Shown in pieces: positions 37,214 through 49,755 of a DNA stretch of 64,000 nt (position 1 is its first letter; each line of letters opens with the position of its first letter). Made by a program: the position numbers and the translations under genes. Below the pieces are notes generated by a model. The model saw nothing but the letters and a program-made list of their open reading frames with translations. It was not told the origin of the DNA and ran no database searches. Origin of the DNA: Pisaster brevispinus (taxonomy: Eukaryota; Echinodermata; Asteroidea; Forcipulatida; Asteriidae); contig JAMKCF010000018.1 in NCBI GenBank assembly GCA_023634235.1, forward strand, positions 12,164,768-12,228,767, written 5' to 3'.

Positions 37214-37365
37214 AGCCCGGTTCATACTTCCTGCGAATGGGAATGCGAAGCGAATATGAAGTGAATTTGACGTCACAACTCTGTTTTCGCTGCGAATATT
37301 TGTTGAGAATTTGTGATGTCAACATTCGCTTTGCATTCGCATTCGCAGGAAGTATGAACCGGGCT
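37214..37365. mobile_element. 152-bp MITE with TTA target duplication (Harbinger-like)
   Basis: Starts AGCCCGGTTCATACTTCC and ends GGAAGTATGAACCGGGCT; the inverted arms extend over 40 bp (inner words GCGAATG and AAGCGAAT). TTA flanks both sides (37,211-37,213 and 37,366-37,368). A 3-bp TTA/TAA duplication is characteristic of PIF/Harbinger. Confidence 0.85.
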
Positions 37366-37619
37366 TTAGCGGTATACACATCATTCCAAACCTCGTCCTG
37401 GGCACCTGCTCGCAACCGGCTCTAGCTCCATCATAACATTTTTGACATGAGCATCAAGTATACAGAGCTAAGACCCAGGTTTGAAATAAATAACCTTGTT
37501 AATTACCGTCAATCGCATCAGCTGGTGCGTCTGCAGTAGTGTTACACAGACAGTAATCCACGCATGATCGATCACGGTGTCCTGTTTAACTCTATGGACG
37601 ATCCTAACTATAGTTGCCA

Positions 37620-37742
37620 GACGTCCCAACTTTAACACTCAAGTTGGGACCAGTCCCAACTATAGTTGGGACGTCCCAACTTTAACACTCAAGTTGGGAC
37701 CAGTCCCAACTATAGTTGGGACAATTGTCAAGTTGGGACGGA
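37620..37742. repeat. Palindromic GTCCCAAC/GTTGGGAC repeat cluster
   Basis: A block with ACGTCCCAACTTTAACACTC, AAGTTGGGACCAGTCCCAAC and TATAGTTGGGACG is present twice in tandem (about 60-bp period). Related words occur inverted at 36,910-36,975. The whole block can fold into stems. Probably the end of a foldback element. Confidence 0.65.
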
Positions 37743-38313
37743 ACAATGCCATTCGCAAGTTTAACTTGCGTTCATAGGTTTTTAATACGGAAACAATCCC
37801 ACTTTAGAACTAGGGATAAATAGGTCAAATCCACTTCGTTTGGATTGCTTGGGTTTTCCCATGTGGGGTTTTCCTCCCACATCTAAAACTGAACATTTCT
37901 TGGTTGGATGTGTAAATCAATGTAGTGAAATAAATATTAATAAATGAATAAATATTAAATAAACATAAATTATGTTGTAGGTAGTCAGTGATTTTACATT
38001 AAATAAACCCTGATCCATACTTTATCATCATGAGAATTGTGAAGGCAAAAGGAATTTCCTCGCGTCACAATTGGAAAATAGCAAGGTATTGTTTGCGTCA
38101 CATACTACATAGCTTGCTTCGCATTCGCTTTTGCTTGTAAGTTGTAGTAATGGACCAGGCCTAATAAAAAACCTTAAATTGAGGGGCTAAAGTTCTTGAA
38201 AAGAACGGCCTTAAAAACTGTCGGAGGCCCTTGAAGACGCCCTGTTTATTTCGCCTAGTAAATACAAAGTAAAGTAAATACAGTAATACAAAAATATTAC
38301 ATCCAAATACCAG

Positions 38314-38862
38314 GGTCCTACTAAATACCGTCAACATGCCATCAACGCACCGTCAACACGAACAGTACCGTCAACACACCGTCAATACCTCCAAAATATA
38401 TTTTAAGTTGACAAAAAAGGCACAAAACTTTAAAGTATGGGCTAAAGGAAAATTTCCATTTGTTTGAAGATTACATTTTATTTATGAAAATGGTGTTTTT
38501 TCACTTGAAAAAATTATCTTTAAGCAGCATAGCTGTGGCCGCCATATTGCCGGAGCTTGGACTGTTGAGTGCCATCCAAAAGCCAGCCATCTGCAGCAAG
38601 GCGCCCTCTGTTGTCCATATTGTACAAGCTCCATGAGAAGGCAAGTAGGCGTCCAACGGCTACGCTACTTAGCGATCATTGTTTTCGTGTAAAAACCCTG
38701 CATTTTCACAAAAGAAATGTAACCTCAAACCAATGGAAATTCTCCCTTAGGCCATACTTTACAGTTCTACGCCTCCTTCGTCGATTTAAAATGTATATAA
38801 ATTGGAGGTGTTGACGGTGTGTTGACGGTACCATTTGTGTTGACGGTATTTAGTAGGACCGG
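38314..38862. mobile_element. 549-bp foldback-type element with iterated GTTGACGGT ends
   Basis: Left end GGTCCTACTAAATACCG followed by several copies of ACCGTCAACA; the right end is its inverse (TGTTGACGGT copies, then CGGTATTTAGTAGGACC). The inverted ends are about 70-80 bp. An 8-bp AATACCAG lies on both sides (38,306-38,313 and 38,863-38,870), a good target-site duplication. The interior has a second pair of inverted words (CTTTAAAGTATGGGCTAAAG against its mirror at 38,745-38,770). Confidence 0.82.
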
Positions 38863-39501
38863 AATACCAGTGTTGTGATTGCACTCATCTAGCTGGTTGG
38901 CACTTACCAGTTCTAAAGAAAGCCGACCAGCACTCACGCAATGTTATAACTTTGCCGACCAGTATTTCTGTGAACATTTTTTTTTCAATCTGACAAATCC
39001 TTTTTTTATATAGGCCTATTAAATAAGCGGCAGACACTCTACAGCCCTGTCCTGGGAGAATGATTGACCACTCCTATTGAGGTCCAATTATGTCTAATCT
39101 TAATCCCTTTCATTTTGTAATACATTTGTTTCAGTGTAATTACAATTGTTTTACTCAAAAGCCTTGCTGCCTGCGGTGAGTCTTTGTGGTGTTATGACCT
39201 GGTTCTGTGACCCTCAGGAGTGGGTAAAGTGCTCTTTTAAACATTGGGTGGAGGGGCCCCCGCTAATCACCGCTAAAAATTTGGACACCCTGTTTTTCAA
39301 TACAGTCAAATTTGGACACCCTATTTCGAATCTCGGCTAAAAGCTTGGTCAGTACCATTCCAGCTATATATCGTCTAAATAGACAGCTGGTGCCAGCTAA
39401 AAATCAATTTCCTTTTTGGCCAAAATGCAGTGATCTCGATACTTTGAATGACTTGGACTCCAAGTTGGGGCCAGGGGATGCCTTCTTATTTAGGCTTATA
39501 C

Positions 39502-40153
39502 TACAGACTGTGCAAGTCTTGGGCGTGTTCGAACTTCGGGACCATTGGGTCCCAGCCATATGAAGATTTACGTGGGCGAGATTTTGTTTCGTCAATTATT
39601 TTTAGTTTAATGTAGTTTATGATAATTTGTTGAGAATGTAATACGTGTAAAAACCAAAATGAAAGTAAAATCAATTTAACAACATAGCGAAGAAAACCTC
39701 ATAAATAAACTTAACCTCAGCTTCCAGTTACTTGAAAAAATGAAGAATTTGTGCCCACCTTCGAACACGAATTAGTGTAAACACTTGTTTTGGTCGCACG
39801 CGATGAAAGCCTTTTCATTTTTATTGAGGCATCAGCATCCTCTCGAAACTGCACCACTTGTTGATTTTATGCCCACGGGTAAATTTACAAAAGGGGTTTC
39901 TTATAAAGTTGAGATCAAATAAACATTCTTGTCCCAGAGTTTTAATTTTTTTCAATAAAAATTTACAAATTATCTGGGTATTTAAGCTAAAACTCATTTT
40001 ATAAAAATATTTTATAAAAATTTTAATTATTATTTTTTCCAGATTTTTTTCAAAGATAATCATTTAAAACAAAAAGTTGATTTAAGAAAAAAATATGTTC
40101 TTCATTTCATGTGTTTTTTTGTTTGGATACGCGCGAGACTTGCACAGTCTATA
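39502..40153. mobile_element. Uninterrupted 650-bp element with CAGACTGTGCAAGTCT ends
   Basis: Ends TACAGACTGTGCAAGTCTT and GAGACTTGCACAGTCTATA are inverted. TA occurs at both edges. It is the intact reference for the split copy at 3,498-10,000. Non-coding. Confidence 0.75.
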
Positions 40154-40526
40154 CCTGTTGTTGTTTATGTGTAGTTCACAACACACAAGTTTACTTTTTT
40201 TTCTGGAATATAATAATAAAAAGGCTTGAAGAATGTAAAGATTTAAAGATACTTGAGACATTTTGCTATAATCAATTTTGGTAATCAAATGTAAAATGTT
40301 AAAGTAACCAAGATTTGAATTTTAATCAGGATTTAGGCCTTTAATTTAAATGTGATTTTGAATTCTTTTCTAGGGCCTACTACTATATAGGGGCTAAAGT
40401 TTTTGGAAATGTTTATATTAAAGGCCTTAACCTGAAAGTTTGAGTTGATTTTATGTAAACTCCCAACTAATGAGTAAAACTTTCACTGAAGAAAGGCATT
40501 AATTCTCAATCCTTATTTTTAATGAC

Positions 40527-40870
40527 TTAATACAAAGAGAGACTATTAACTGCTTTCCTTAAAATTGTTGAGGAGAGCTTTTTGCACTCCTCAAAACCAA
40601 ACTTGAGTCTAAAAAGTGAAATCGAGACCCGCCATGGCAGTTGCCATATATCGTCCAATCCAACAAGCATTTTAAAATGTAACCTTCGGCATGTTTGGCA
40701 AAGTGATCCGTCAACAAGACTGGGCAGTTTCTTCTTGGGCAGAGAAATCACTGTGGTGCTTTTCCATTGATCTGGTACAGAGCCTTGCTGTTATGTATGA
40801 TGCATTTAATATCTCAGTAAGAGGCCCACAAAGTTTATGAGCAAATTCACCATGTAAGTTACACTGGAAC
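40527..40870 (-). pseudogene. Short reverse-transcriptase-like fragment
   Basis: On the minus strand, HGEFAHKLCGPLTEILNAS and, in another frame, TTVISLPKKKLPSLVDGS resemble the fingers region of LINE reverse transcriptases (W-K-x-x-x-V-x-P-x-P-K-K). The frame is broken and catalytic motifs are absent. Weak call. Confidence 0.35.
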
Positions 40871-40885
40871 ACACACTATGCTTTA

Positions 40886-41700
40886 TTAGGTGTTCGTGCA
40901 ACTTGTGCACGAACACGTTATTATTGTTCTGTTGTTTTTTTAGGTGTTTGTGCAATACGTACACGAACACCTCTTGTAATTGTTCTGGGTTTTTTTCTTT
41001 TTTCTTCTCTATCTTCTTCTTCCGCAGATTGAAACTGAAATGAACCTTGAAACTCATCGGTCAATTGAACCTCAATATGAAGGAAGTTGAAAAAAAAAAA
41101 AAAACACCATCTCAAAAATACGTAATATTTCAGCATAATTTGTGCATCAGGTTATTACGGAAGCCGGATAGTGCCAGGAGATAAGAAGGGAATTATTTTT
41201 TTCATGAGTGCGAGAATATTTTTTTGTACCATTATCTGGCAGCCGCCACATATTATCAGGCGGATAAACACGCGCTACACAAAATGTGACCCGCTTGACC
41301 TTAACTTCGGTTCAAACTTTTGAAATACACCTTGGTTTCTTACAATCTATACATCATTTGGAAAGTATGTAACAACTTGACCTTGACTTCCGTTTCAAAC
41401 CAGATGATGAAAGTTAAAATTTGTAAAAAAAATCATAACTCCTTTACCACAGTTTGGATTTATATCATCTTTACGTCATCAGAAAGGGCTCCAAAGACTT
41501 AACAAACATTACACATCGTGACCTCATTTGACCATGACTTCCAGTTCCAACAGAAAGTTGAAGTTTTTAATTGGAAAAAATCAACCACACATTTGGGTTG
41601 ATAAGACGAAATGTCGTCACCATTTTCATTCAATCATAATTTGATGGCATATCTCACAAACACCTTGTTTTTGTGATGTCATAAAAACTCAATGTCTTGT
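40886..41700 (+). mobile_element. Hairpin-end CRE/ETS-like element copy (forward)
   Basis: Begins with two hairpins, AGGTGTTCGTGCAACTTGTG...CGAACACG and AGGTGTTTGTGCAATACGTA...CGAACACCT, then the TCTTCTTCTTCCG polypyrimidine tract and GATTGAAACTGAAATGAACC. Degenerate core units follow (TGACCTTGACTTCCG, TGACTTCCAGTTCCAAC). It ends ACAAACACCTTGTTTTTGTG. Confidence 0.7.
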
Positions 41701-42299
41701 TCCTTTTCTTCTTGTTTCTCTATTTGAGGAGCCCTAACATATGGGGATCCACTCCCCCCCCCCCCCCATCCCTCGCCATCTTTATTTCTACCGCTCACAT
41801 TTCTACAAAAATTTGCATATTGTTATGAACATCAGTTGATTACATATAAATGATGAGGGGGAGGGTTCTCTATTTTTATTGTTCCTCTACTGGTGGTCAG
41901 CAGCTCACCTAGTCTTGGTTCAAGACTCTCCTGTTATTAATATCCTCCCACGATCCATCGCCACAAGAGACTCTCACCATATACCGCTGTCATGGGAGTT
42001 CGATAGCGGTTCTCGGGGTGATAGTGGTTCATGGTTGATAGTGCCTTGGGGTGATAGCGGTCTATGGTGAGAGTGCGCCCCCTTGTGGCGAATAACATGA
42101 GAGTCTTGAACAAAGACTACAGCTCACCATGTCATCTGGTGCTTTTCTAAGTCATTCTTCTTTAGAATTTGTACTGTAATAAGCATACAATTTAAAATGA
42201 ATTGTACAAGTAAAGGTCACTTATATTTTTCTTGAATAATGTATATAATTTGAATTTAAATCTTCATTGAGTTTTATTGTTTGATCTATCAATCCACAG

Positions 42300-42425
42300 A
42301 ATTTACTCTTGAAAAACATTGGTTTTACCAACATGTCAGGTTCTAGTGAGAGCAGCGATCAAACAGCACAGCAACCAAGTAATAATGTAAGAAATGAAGA
42401 ATCACCAGTGTTTTTCCGCAATTGG
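42300..42425 (+). CDS. CLN3-like gene, first coding exon
   Basis: Acceptor TCAATCCACAG at 42,299; ATG at 42,333-42,335 (context ACCAACATGTC); donor TGG/GTAAGT at 42,425. The 31 codons encode a Ser/Gln/Asn-rich hydrophilic N-terminus (MSGSSESSDQTAQQPSNNVR) ending VFFRNW, in phase 0. This is the cytosolic N-terminal tail expected before the first membrane helix of CLN3. The in-frame sequence before the ATG is read-through of the untranslated part. Confidence 0.6.
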
Positions 42426-42649
42426 GTAAGTGTTCATTGTTGTAGTACACACTATTTTTGTGAGTTGCATTTGTGTGAGAATGAGAAGTCTGTGTCTTGA
42501 AAGGTATAAGTTTTCTAGACACATTCTTGGGATTTAAAATTTTTGTATTACTAATCTTTTTTTTATATGGGTTTCGGCCATCCGCTGAAACCACCTTTGT
42601 TTTCGTCGAGATTGTTATTATTATTATTTAGTTTTGAACGAAGAAAAAT

Positions 42650-42703
42650 TGACTGGAGGGGGACTTGAACCAACCGGCGCTCTACCAACTGAGCTATCCA
42701 GCC
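42650..42703 (-). repeat. Truncated tRNA-like repeat (54 nt)
   Basis: On the minus strand, GGCTGGATAGCTCAGTTGG, TAGAGCGCCGG, then TTGGTTCAAGTCCCCC and TCCAGTCA. Compared with the copy at 50,042 it lacks 19 nt covering the anticodon arm and variable loop, so it cannot be a functional tRNA. The upstream flank (CGAACAAAGATATTGACTAA) is shared with the other copy in inverted orientation. Confidence 0.85.
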
Positions 42704-43094
42704 CTATGTGTTGGCGGTCTTCCTATTAGTCAATATCTTTGTTCGGGGGGGGGGGGGGGTGCCAGTGTCTCGCGCGGCGGTCGGTGGGGGCGCTGTTGCT
42801 CTAGTGAGTATATCTCGTCGCCTACCGTTGATCACCGTCACTACAAATAAATTTATCTTCCCCAGTCCGTTGGGTTGAAATATACAACCAGGCAGCTAAG
42901 TTACTGGCTAGCGGAGGCAGAACTATTAAATAATTGGATAGTGAATCAAATCAACGGTTCCAACAATTTATTCTCTGTAGTTTCTAGAACAGTTAACAGT
43001 TAATAATCTTCATAAACCATTATGTTATTTCCTAAATGCTCAACTAGGTAGCCAATTTGTCGCGCCAAACGAAACAATTACCCTAATTTATTAG

Positions 43095-46000
43095 AAGACT
43101 GAATTACTCCGCAAGAGTCCGTTGACGCTCCCTTAATAAACTCCCCTCAGTTGCAAGCTGAATTACTCTGCCAGAGTCCACTGACAATCTCTTAGTAAAC
43201 TCCCCTCAGCTGCAAGCTGAATTACTCTGCCAGAGTCTGCTGACAATCTCTTAGTAAACTCCCCTCAGCTGCAAGCTGAATTACTCTGCCAGAGTCTGCT
43301 GACGCTTCCTTAATAAACTCCCCTCAGTTGCAAGCTGAATTACTCTGCCAGAGTCCACTGACAATCTCTTAGTAAACTCCCCTCAGTTGCAAGCTGAATT
43401 ACTCTGCCAGAGTCCACTGACAATCTCTTAGTAAACTCCCCTCAGCTGCAAGCTGAATTACTCTGCCAGAGTCCACTGACAATCTCTTAGTAAACTCCCC
43501 TCAGCTGCAAGCTGAATTACTCTGCCAGAGTCTGCTGACGCTTCCTTAATAAACTCCCCTCAGTTGCAAGCTGAATTACTCTGCCAGAGTCCACTGACAA
43601 TCTCTTAGTAAACTCCCCTCAGTTGCAAGCTGAATTACTCTGCCAGAGTCCACTGACAATCTCTTAGTAAACTCCCCTCAGCTGCAAGCTGAATTACTCT
43701 GCCAGAGTCCACTGACAATCTCTTAATAAACTCCCCTCAGCTGCAAGCTGAATTACTCTGCCAGAGTCCACTGACAATCTCTTAGTAAACTCTCATCAGT
43801 TGCAAGCTGAATTACTCTGCCAGAGTCCACTGACAATCTCTTAGTAAACTCCCCTCAGTTGCAAGCTGAATTACTCTGCCAGAGTCCACTGACAATCTCT
43901 TAGTAAACTCTCCTCAGCTGCAAGCTGAATTACTCTGCCAGAGTCCACTGACAATCTCTTAGTAAACTCCCCTCAGTTGCAAGCTGAATTACTCTGCCAG
44001 AGTCCACTGACAATCTCTTAGTAAACTCTCCTCAGTTGCAAGCTGAATTACTCTGCCAGAGTCTGCTGACAATCTCTTAGTAAACTCCCCTCAGTTGCAA
44101 GCTGAATTACCCTGCCAGAGTCCACTGACGCTCCCTTAATAAACTCCCCTCAGTTGCAAGCTGAATTACTCTGCCAGAGTCTGCTGACAATCTCTTAGTA
44201 AACTCCCCTCAGTTGCAAGCTGAATTACTCTGCCAGAGTCTGCTGACGCTCCCTTAATAAACTCTCCTCAGTTGCAAGCTGAATTACTCTGCCAGAGTCC
44301 ACTGACAATCTCTTAATAAACTCCCCTCAGCTGCAAGCTGAATTACTCTGCCAGAGTCCACTGACAATCTCTTAATAAACTCCCCTCAGCTGCAAGCTGA
44401 ATTACTCTGCCAGAGTCAACTGACAATCTCTTAGTAAACTCCCCTCAGCTGCAAGCTGAATTACTCTGCCAGAGTCCACTGACGCTCCCTTAATAAACTC
44501 CCCTCAGTTGCAAGCTGAATTACTCTGCCAGAGTCCACTGACAATCTCTTTGTAAACTCCCCTCAGTTGCAAGCTGAATTACTCTGCCAGAGTCCACTGA
44601 CAATCTCTTAGTAAACTCCCCTCAGTTGCAAGCTGAATTACTCTGCCAGAGTCCACTGACAATCTCTTAGTAAACTCTCCTCAGTTGCAAGCTGAATTAC
44701 TCTGCCAGAGTCCACTGACAATCTCTTAGTAAACTCTCCTCAGTTGCAAGCTGAATTACTCTGCCAGAGTCCACTGACAATCTCTTAGTAAACTCTCCTC
44801 AGTTGCAAGCTGAATTACTCTGCCAGAGTCCACTGACGCTCCCTTAATAAACTCCCCTCAGTTGCATGCTGAATTACTCTGCCAGAGTCCACTGACGCTC
44901 CCTTAATAAACTCCCCTCAGTTGCAAGCTGAATTACTCTGCCAGAGTCCACTGACAATCTCTTTGTAAACTCCCCTCAGTTGCAAGCTGAATTACTCTGC
45001 CAGAGTCTGCTGACAATCTCTTAGTAAACTCCCCTCAGTTGCAAGCTGAATTACTCTGCCAGAGTCCACTGACAATCTCTTAGTAAACTCCCCTCAGTTG
45101 CAAGCTGAATTACTCTGCCAGAGTCAACTGACAATCTCTTTGTAAACTCCTCTCAGTTGCAAGCTGAATTACTCTGCCAGAGTCTGCTGACAATCTCTTA
45201 GTAAACTCCCCTCAGCTGCAAGCTGAATTACTCTGCCAGAGTCTGCTGACGCTTCCTTAATAAACTCCCCTCAGTTGCAAGCTGAATTACTCTGCCAGAG
45301 TCTGCTGACAATCTCTTAGTAAACTCTCCTCAGCTGCAAGCTGAATTACTCTGCCAGAGTCCACTGACAATCTCTTAGTAAACTCCCCTCAGTTGCAAGC
45401 TGAATTACTCTGCCAGAGTCCACTGACAATCTCTTAGTAAACTCTCCTCAGTTGCAAGCTGAATTACTCTGCCAGAGTCCACTGACAATCTCTTAGTAAA
45501 CTCCCCTCAGTTGCAAGCTGAATTACTCTGCCAGAGTCCACTGACAATCTCTTAGTAAACTCCCCTCAGCTGCAAGCTGAATTACTCTGCCAGAGTCCAC
45601 TGACGCTCCCTTAATAAACTCCCCTCAGTTGCAAGCTGAATTACTCTGCCAGAGTCCACTGACAATCTCTTAGTAAACTCTCCTCAGTTGCAAGCTGAAT
45701 TACTCTGCCAGAGTCCACTGACAATCTCTTAATAAACTCCCCTCAGCTGCAAGCTGAATTACTCTGCCGGAGTCTGCTGACAATCTCTTAATAAACTCCC
45801 CTCAGTTGCAAGCTGAATTACTCTGCCAGAGTCCACTGACAATCTCTTAATAAACTCCCCTCAGCTGCAAGCTGAATTACTCTGCCAGAGTCTGCTGACA
45901 ATCTCTTAATAAACTCCCCTCAGTTGCAAGCTGAATTACTCTGCCAGAGTCCACTGACAATCTCTTAATAAACTCCCCTCAGCTGCAAGCTGAATTACTC

Positions 46001-48695
46001 TGCCAGAGTCTGCTGACAATCTCTTAATAAACTCCCCTCAGTTGCAAGCTGAATTACTCTGCCAGAGTCCACTGACAATCTCTTAATAAACTCCCCTCAG
46101 CTGCAAGCTGAATTACTCTGCCAGAGTCAACTGACAATCTCTTTATAAACTCCCCTCAGCTGCAAGCTGAATTACTCTGCCAGAGTCTGCTGACAATCTC
46201 TTAATAAACTCCCCTCAGTTGCAAGCTGAATTACTCTGCCAGAGTCCACTGACAATCTCTTAATAAACTCCCCTCAGTTGCAAGCTGAATTACTCTGCCA
46301 GAGTCCACTGACAATCTCTTAATAAACTCCCCTCAGTTGCAAGCTGAATTACTCTGCCAGAGTCCACTGACGCTCCCTTAATAAACTCCCCTCAGTTGCA
46401 AGCTGAATTACTCTGCCAGAGTCCACTGACAATCTCTTAGTAAACTCCCCTCAGTTGCAAGCTGAATTACTCTGCCAGAGTCCACTGACAATCTCTTAGT
46501 AAACTCCCCTCAGTTGCAAGCTAAATTACTCTGCCAGAGTCCACTGACAATCTCTTAGTAAACTCCCCTCAGCTGCAAGCTGAATTACTCTGCCAGAGTC
46601 TGCTGACAATCTCTTAATAAACTCCCCTCAGTTGCAAGCTGAATTACTCTGCCAGAGTCCACTGACAATCTCTTAATAAACTCCCCTCAGCTGCAAGCTG
46701 AATTACTCTGCCAGAGTCCACTGACGCTCCCTTAATAAACTCCCCTCAGCTGCAAGCTGAATTACTCTGCCAGAGTCCACTGACGCTCCCTTAATAAACT
46801 CCCCTCAGCTGCAAGCTGAATTACTCTGCCAGAGTCCACTGACAATCTCTTAATAAACTCCCCTCAGTTGCAAGCTGAATTACTCTGCCAGAGTCCACTG
46901 ACGCTCCATTAATAAACTCCCCTCAGTTGCAAGCTGAATTACTCTGCCAGAGTCCACTGACAATCTCTTAGTAAACTCCCCTCAGCTGCAAGCTAAATTA
47001 CTCTGCCAGAGTCCACTGACAATCTCTTAGTAAACTCCCCTCAGCTGCAAGCTGAATTACTCTGCCAGAGTCCACTGACAATCTCTTAATAAACTCCCCT
47101 CAGTTGCAAGCTGAATTACTCTGCCAGAGTCCACTGACGCTCCCTTAATAAACTCCCCTCAGTTGCAAGCTTAATTACTCTGCCAGAGTCCACTGACAAT
47201 CTCTTAGTAAACTCCCCTCAGTTGCAAGCTGAATTACTCTGCCAGAGTCTGCTGACAATCTCTTAGTAAACTCCCCTCAGTTGCAAGCTGAATTACTCTG
47301 CCAGAGTCCACTGACAATCTCTTAGTAAACTCCCCTCAGTTGCAAGCTGAATTACTCTGCCAGAGTCCACTGACAATCTCTTAGTAAACTCCCCTCAGTT
47401 GCAAGCTGAATTACTCTGCCAGAGTCCACTGACAATCTCTTAGTAAACTCCCCTCAGTTGCAAGCTGAATTACTCTGCCAGAGTCTGCTGACGCTTCCTT
47501 AATAAACTCCCCTCAGTTGCAAGCTGAATTACTCCGCCAGAGTCCACTGACAATCTCTTAGTAAACTCTCCTCAGTTGCAAGCTGAATTACTCCGCCAGA
47601 GTCCACTGACAATCTCTTAGTAAACTCCCCTCAGTTGCAAGCTGAATTTCTTTGCCAGAGTCTGCTGACGCTTCCTTAATAAACTCCCCTCAGCTGCAAG
47701 CTGAATTACTCTGCCAGAGTCCACTGACGCTCCCTTAATAAACTCCCCTCAGTTGCAAGCTTAATTACTCTGCCAGAGTCTGCTGACAATCTCTTAGTAA
47801 ACTCCCCTCAGTTGCAAGCTGAATTACTCTGCCAGAGTCCACTGACAATCTCTTAGTAAACTCCCCTCAGTTGCAAGCTGAATTACTCTGCCAGAGTCAA
47901 CTGACAATCTCTTAGTAAACTCCCCTCAGTTGCAAGCTGAATTACTCTGCCAGAGTCAACTGACAATCTCTTAGTAAACTCCCCTCAGCTGCAAGCTGAA
48001 TTACTCTGCCAGAGTCCACTGACAATCTCTTAGTAAACTCCCCTCAGTTGCAAGCTGAATTACTCTGCCAGAGTCCACTGACAATCTCTTAGTAAACTCC
48101 CCTCAGTTGCAAGCTGAATTACTCTGCCAGAGTCAACTGACAATCTCTTAGTAAACTCCCCTCAGCTGCAAGCTGAATTACTCTGCCAGAGTCCACTGAC
48201 AATCTCTTAGTAAACTCTCCTCAGTTGCAAGCTGAATTACTCTGCCAGAGTCCACTGACAATCTCTTAGTAAACTCCCCTCAGTTGCAAGCTGAATTACT
48301 CTGCCAGAGTCCACTGACAATCTCTTAGTAAACTCCCCTCAGTTGCAAGCTGAATTACTCTGCCAGAGTCAACTGACAATCTCTTAGTAAACTCCCCTCA
48401 GCTGCAAGCTGAATTACTCTGCCAGAGTCCACTGACAATCTCTTAGTAAACTCTCCTCAGTTGCAAGCTGAATTACTCTGCCAGAGTCCACTGACAATCT
48501 CTTAGTAAACTCCCCTCAGTTGCAAGCTGAATTACTCTGCCAGAGTCCACTGACAATCTCTTAGTAAACTCCCCTCAGTTGCAAGCTGAATTACTCTGCC
48601 AGAGTCCACTGACAATCTCTTAGTAAACTCCCCTCAGTTGCAAGCTGAATTACTCTGCCAGAGTCTGCTGACAATCTCTTAGTAAACTCCCCTTA
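43095..48695. repeat. 59-bp satellite array, about 95 copies
   Basis: Units contain CTCCCCTCAGTTGCAAGCTG, AATTACTCTGCCAGAGTC and CACTGACAATCTCTTAGTAA. Two main variant blocks alternate: ACAATCTCTTAGTAAAC and ACGCTCCCTTAATAAAC; another position varies between CCACTGA and TGCTGA. Each unit holds two near-perfect short inverted repeats: TCAGCT-GCA-AGCTGA (or a one-mismatch T version) and ACTCTG-C-CAGAGT. Neighbouring blocks of several units recur, indicating higher-order amplification. Confidence 0.97.
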
Positions 48696-49755
48696 GCTCC
48701 ATCACTGCAGTTTTCCTCCCCAGGTTAAAACAGCTATACTGTAACTTACATCGCAGTAGACTATCTACTGGTAGAACGGTTAACTCTGTCGACCCCAAAA
48801 TACATGTGAAAGTCAATTTACATGGAGTTGTTACCACTGTCCACCAATTATATGTTCAGTATAGACAGCTTACATGTACTTAGCAGCAACTCCCAATAAT
48901 CAATTATGCACAAAAATCAAGCATCCCATTTAAACAAATCAAAGTATTAAAATCTTACACACGGCTATGTTAAGCCATACATTGTATGTTTTACTCGATG
49001 TTTAAGTGACAATGAGCTAATAAAATTGACAGAAAATGACAGCTAAAATGATGCACTGGAAATTCATCAATTTAAATAAAGATCATACTGTACCATCGGT
49101 TTCAGTATTATTTCAAGTCCATTTGATGAAAGTATTTAATAAAAAGCAATCAATTTGAGTGAAAAATACTTCAATTCATAAATTTAATTACACTAACCTG
49201 TTCAGTACAGACAGCTTACTTAGCAGCAATTGTTCTAACTGATGAAAAACTTCCCTTTTTATAGTGGAGCCGCAGCTAGCTATTATTTCATTGGCCAAAA
49301 GGCTGCCACGCCATAAAACTTTCGCACGCTTGGAAAAGCAAATAATAATTTACCAGATCTCTACAAAAAGGAAGTTTCCCAACATTGACCACAATTTCTT
49401 ACACCAATCATTATTAAAGAAATTATCATGGTAAAACTACAGGTTCTACCTGACATTCAAGCTTAATTTAAAGAAAGTAAGTGAAATTAAAGACACCCCA
49501 TATTTGGTAGTTGACGATCATGTAATGTCCACTTATAAATAAACATTTCTTATTGAAGTTCGTTAATAAAAATGGCGGAGCCCATACATTGTTTCGGCGC
49601 ACTTCACACTCGTAAAATTTGACATATTTTTCTGGACTGAACTTCCGTAAGACCTGGAAAAGACAATTTGGACCTTGAGGTAACATCTGTCTGCTTTAAA
49701 ACAATTAAGTTTATTAAAAGTGAGACCAGTGACCGCCGTCTCACGCCACACCAGT

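Larger units (their letters stand above)
34405..42299. other. Intergenic or first-intron region of the CLN3-like gene
   Basis: No host coding exon is seen. It holds a transposon end with CCTACTAAATACCGTCA (35,105), a transposase-like relic (35,700-36,098), two MITEs (37,214 and 38,314), palindromic GTCCCAAC repeats (37,620-37,740), a larger element (39,502-40,153), an RT fragment (40,527-40,870), and a hairpin-end element (40,886-41,700). Poly-C runs occur at 41,753 and 42,745. Confidence 0.55.

Noticed and set aside
43095..48695. CRISPR-like array
   Set aside because: Direct repeats are contiguous 59-bp satellite units without unique spacers, and the DNA is eukaryotic.
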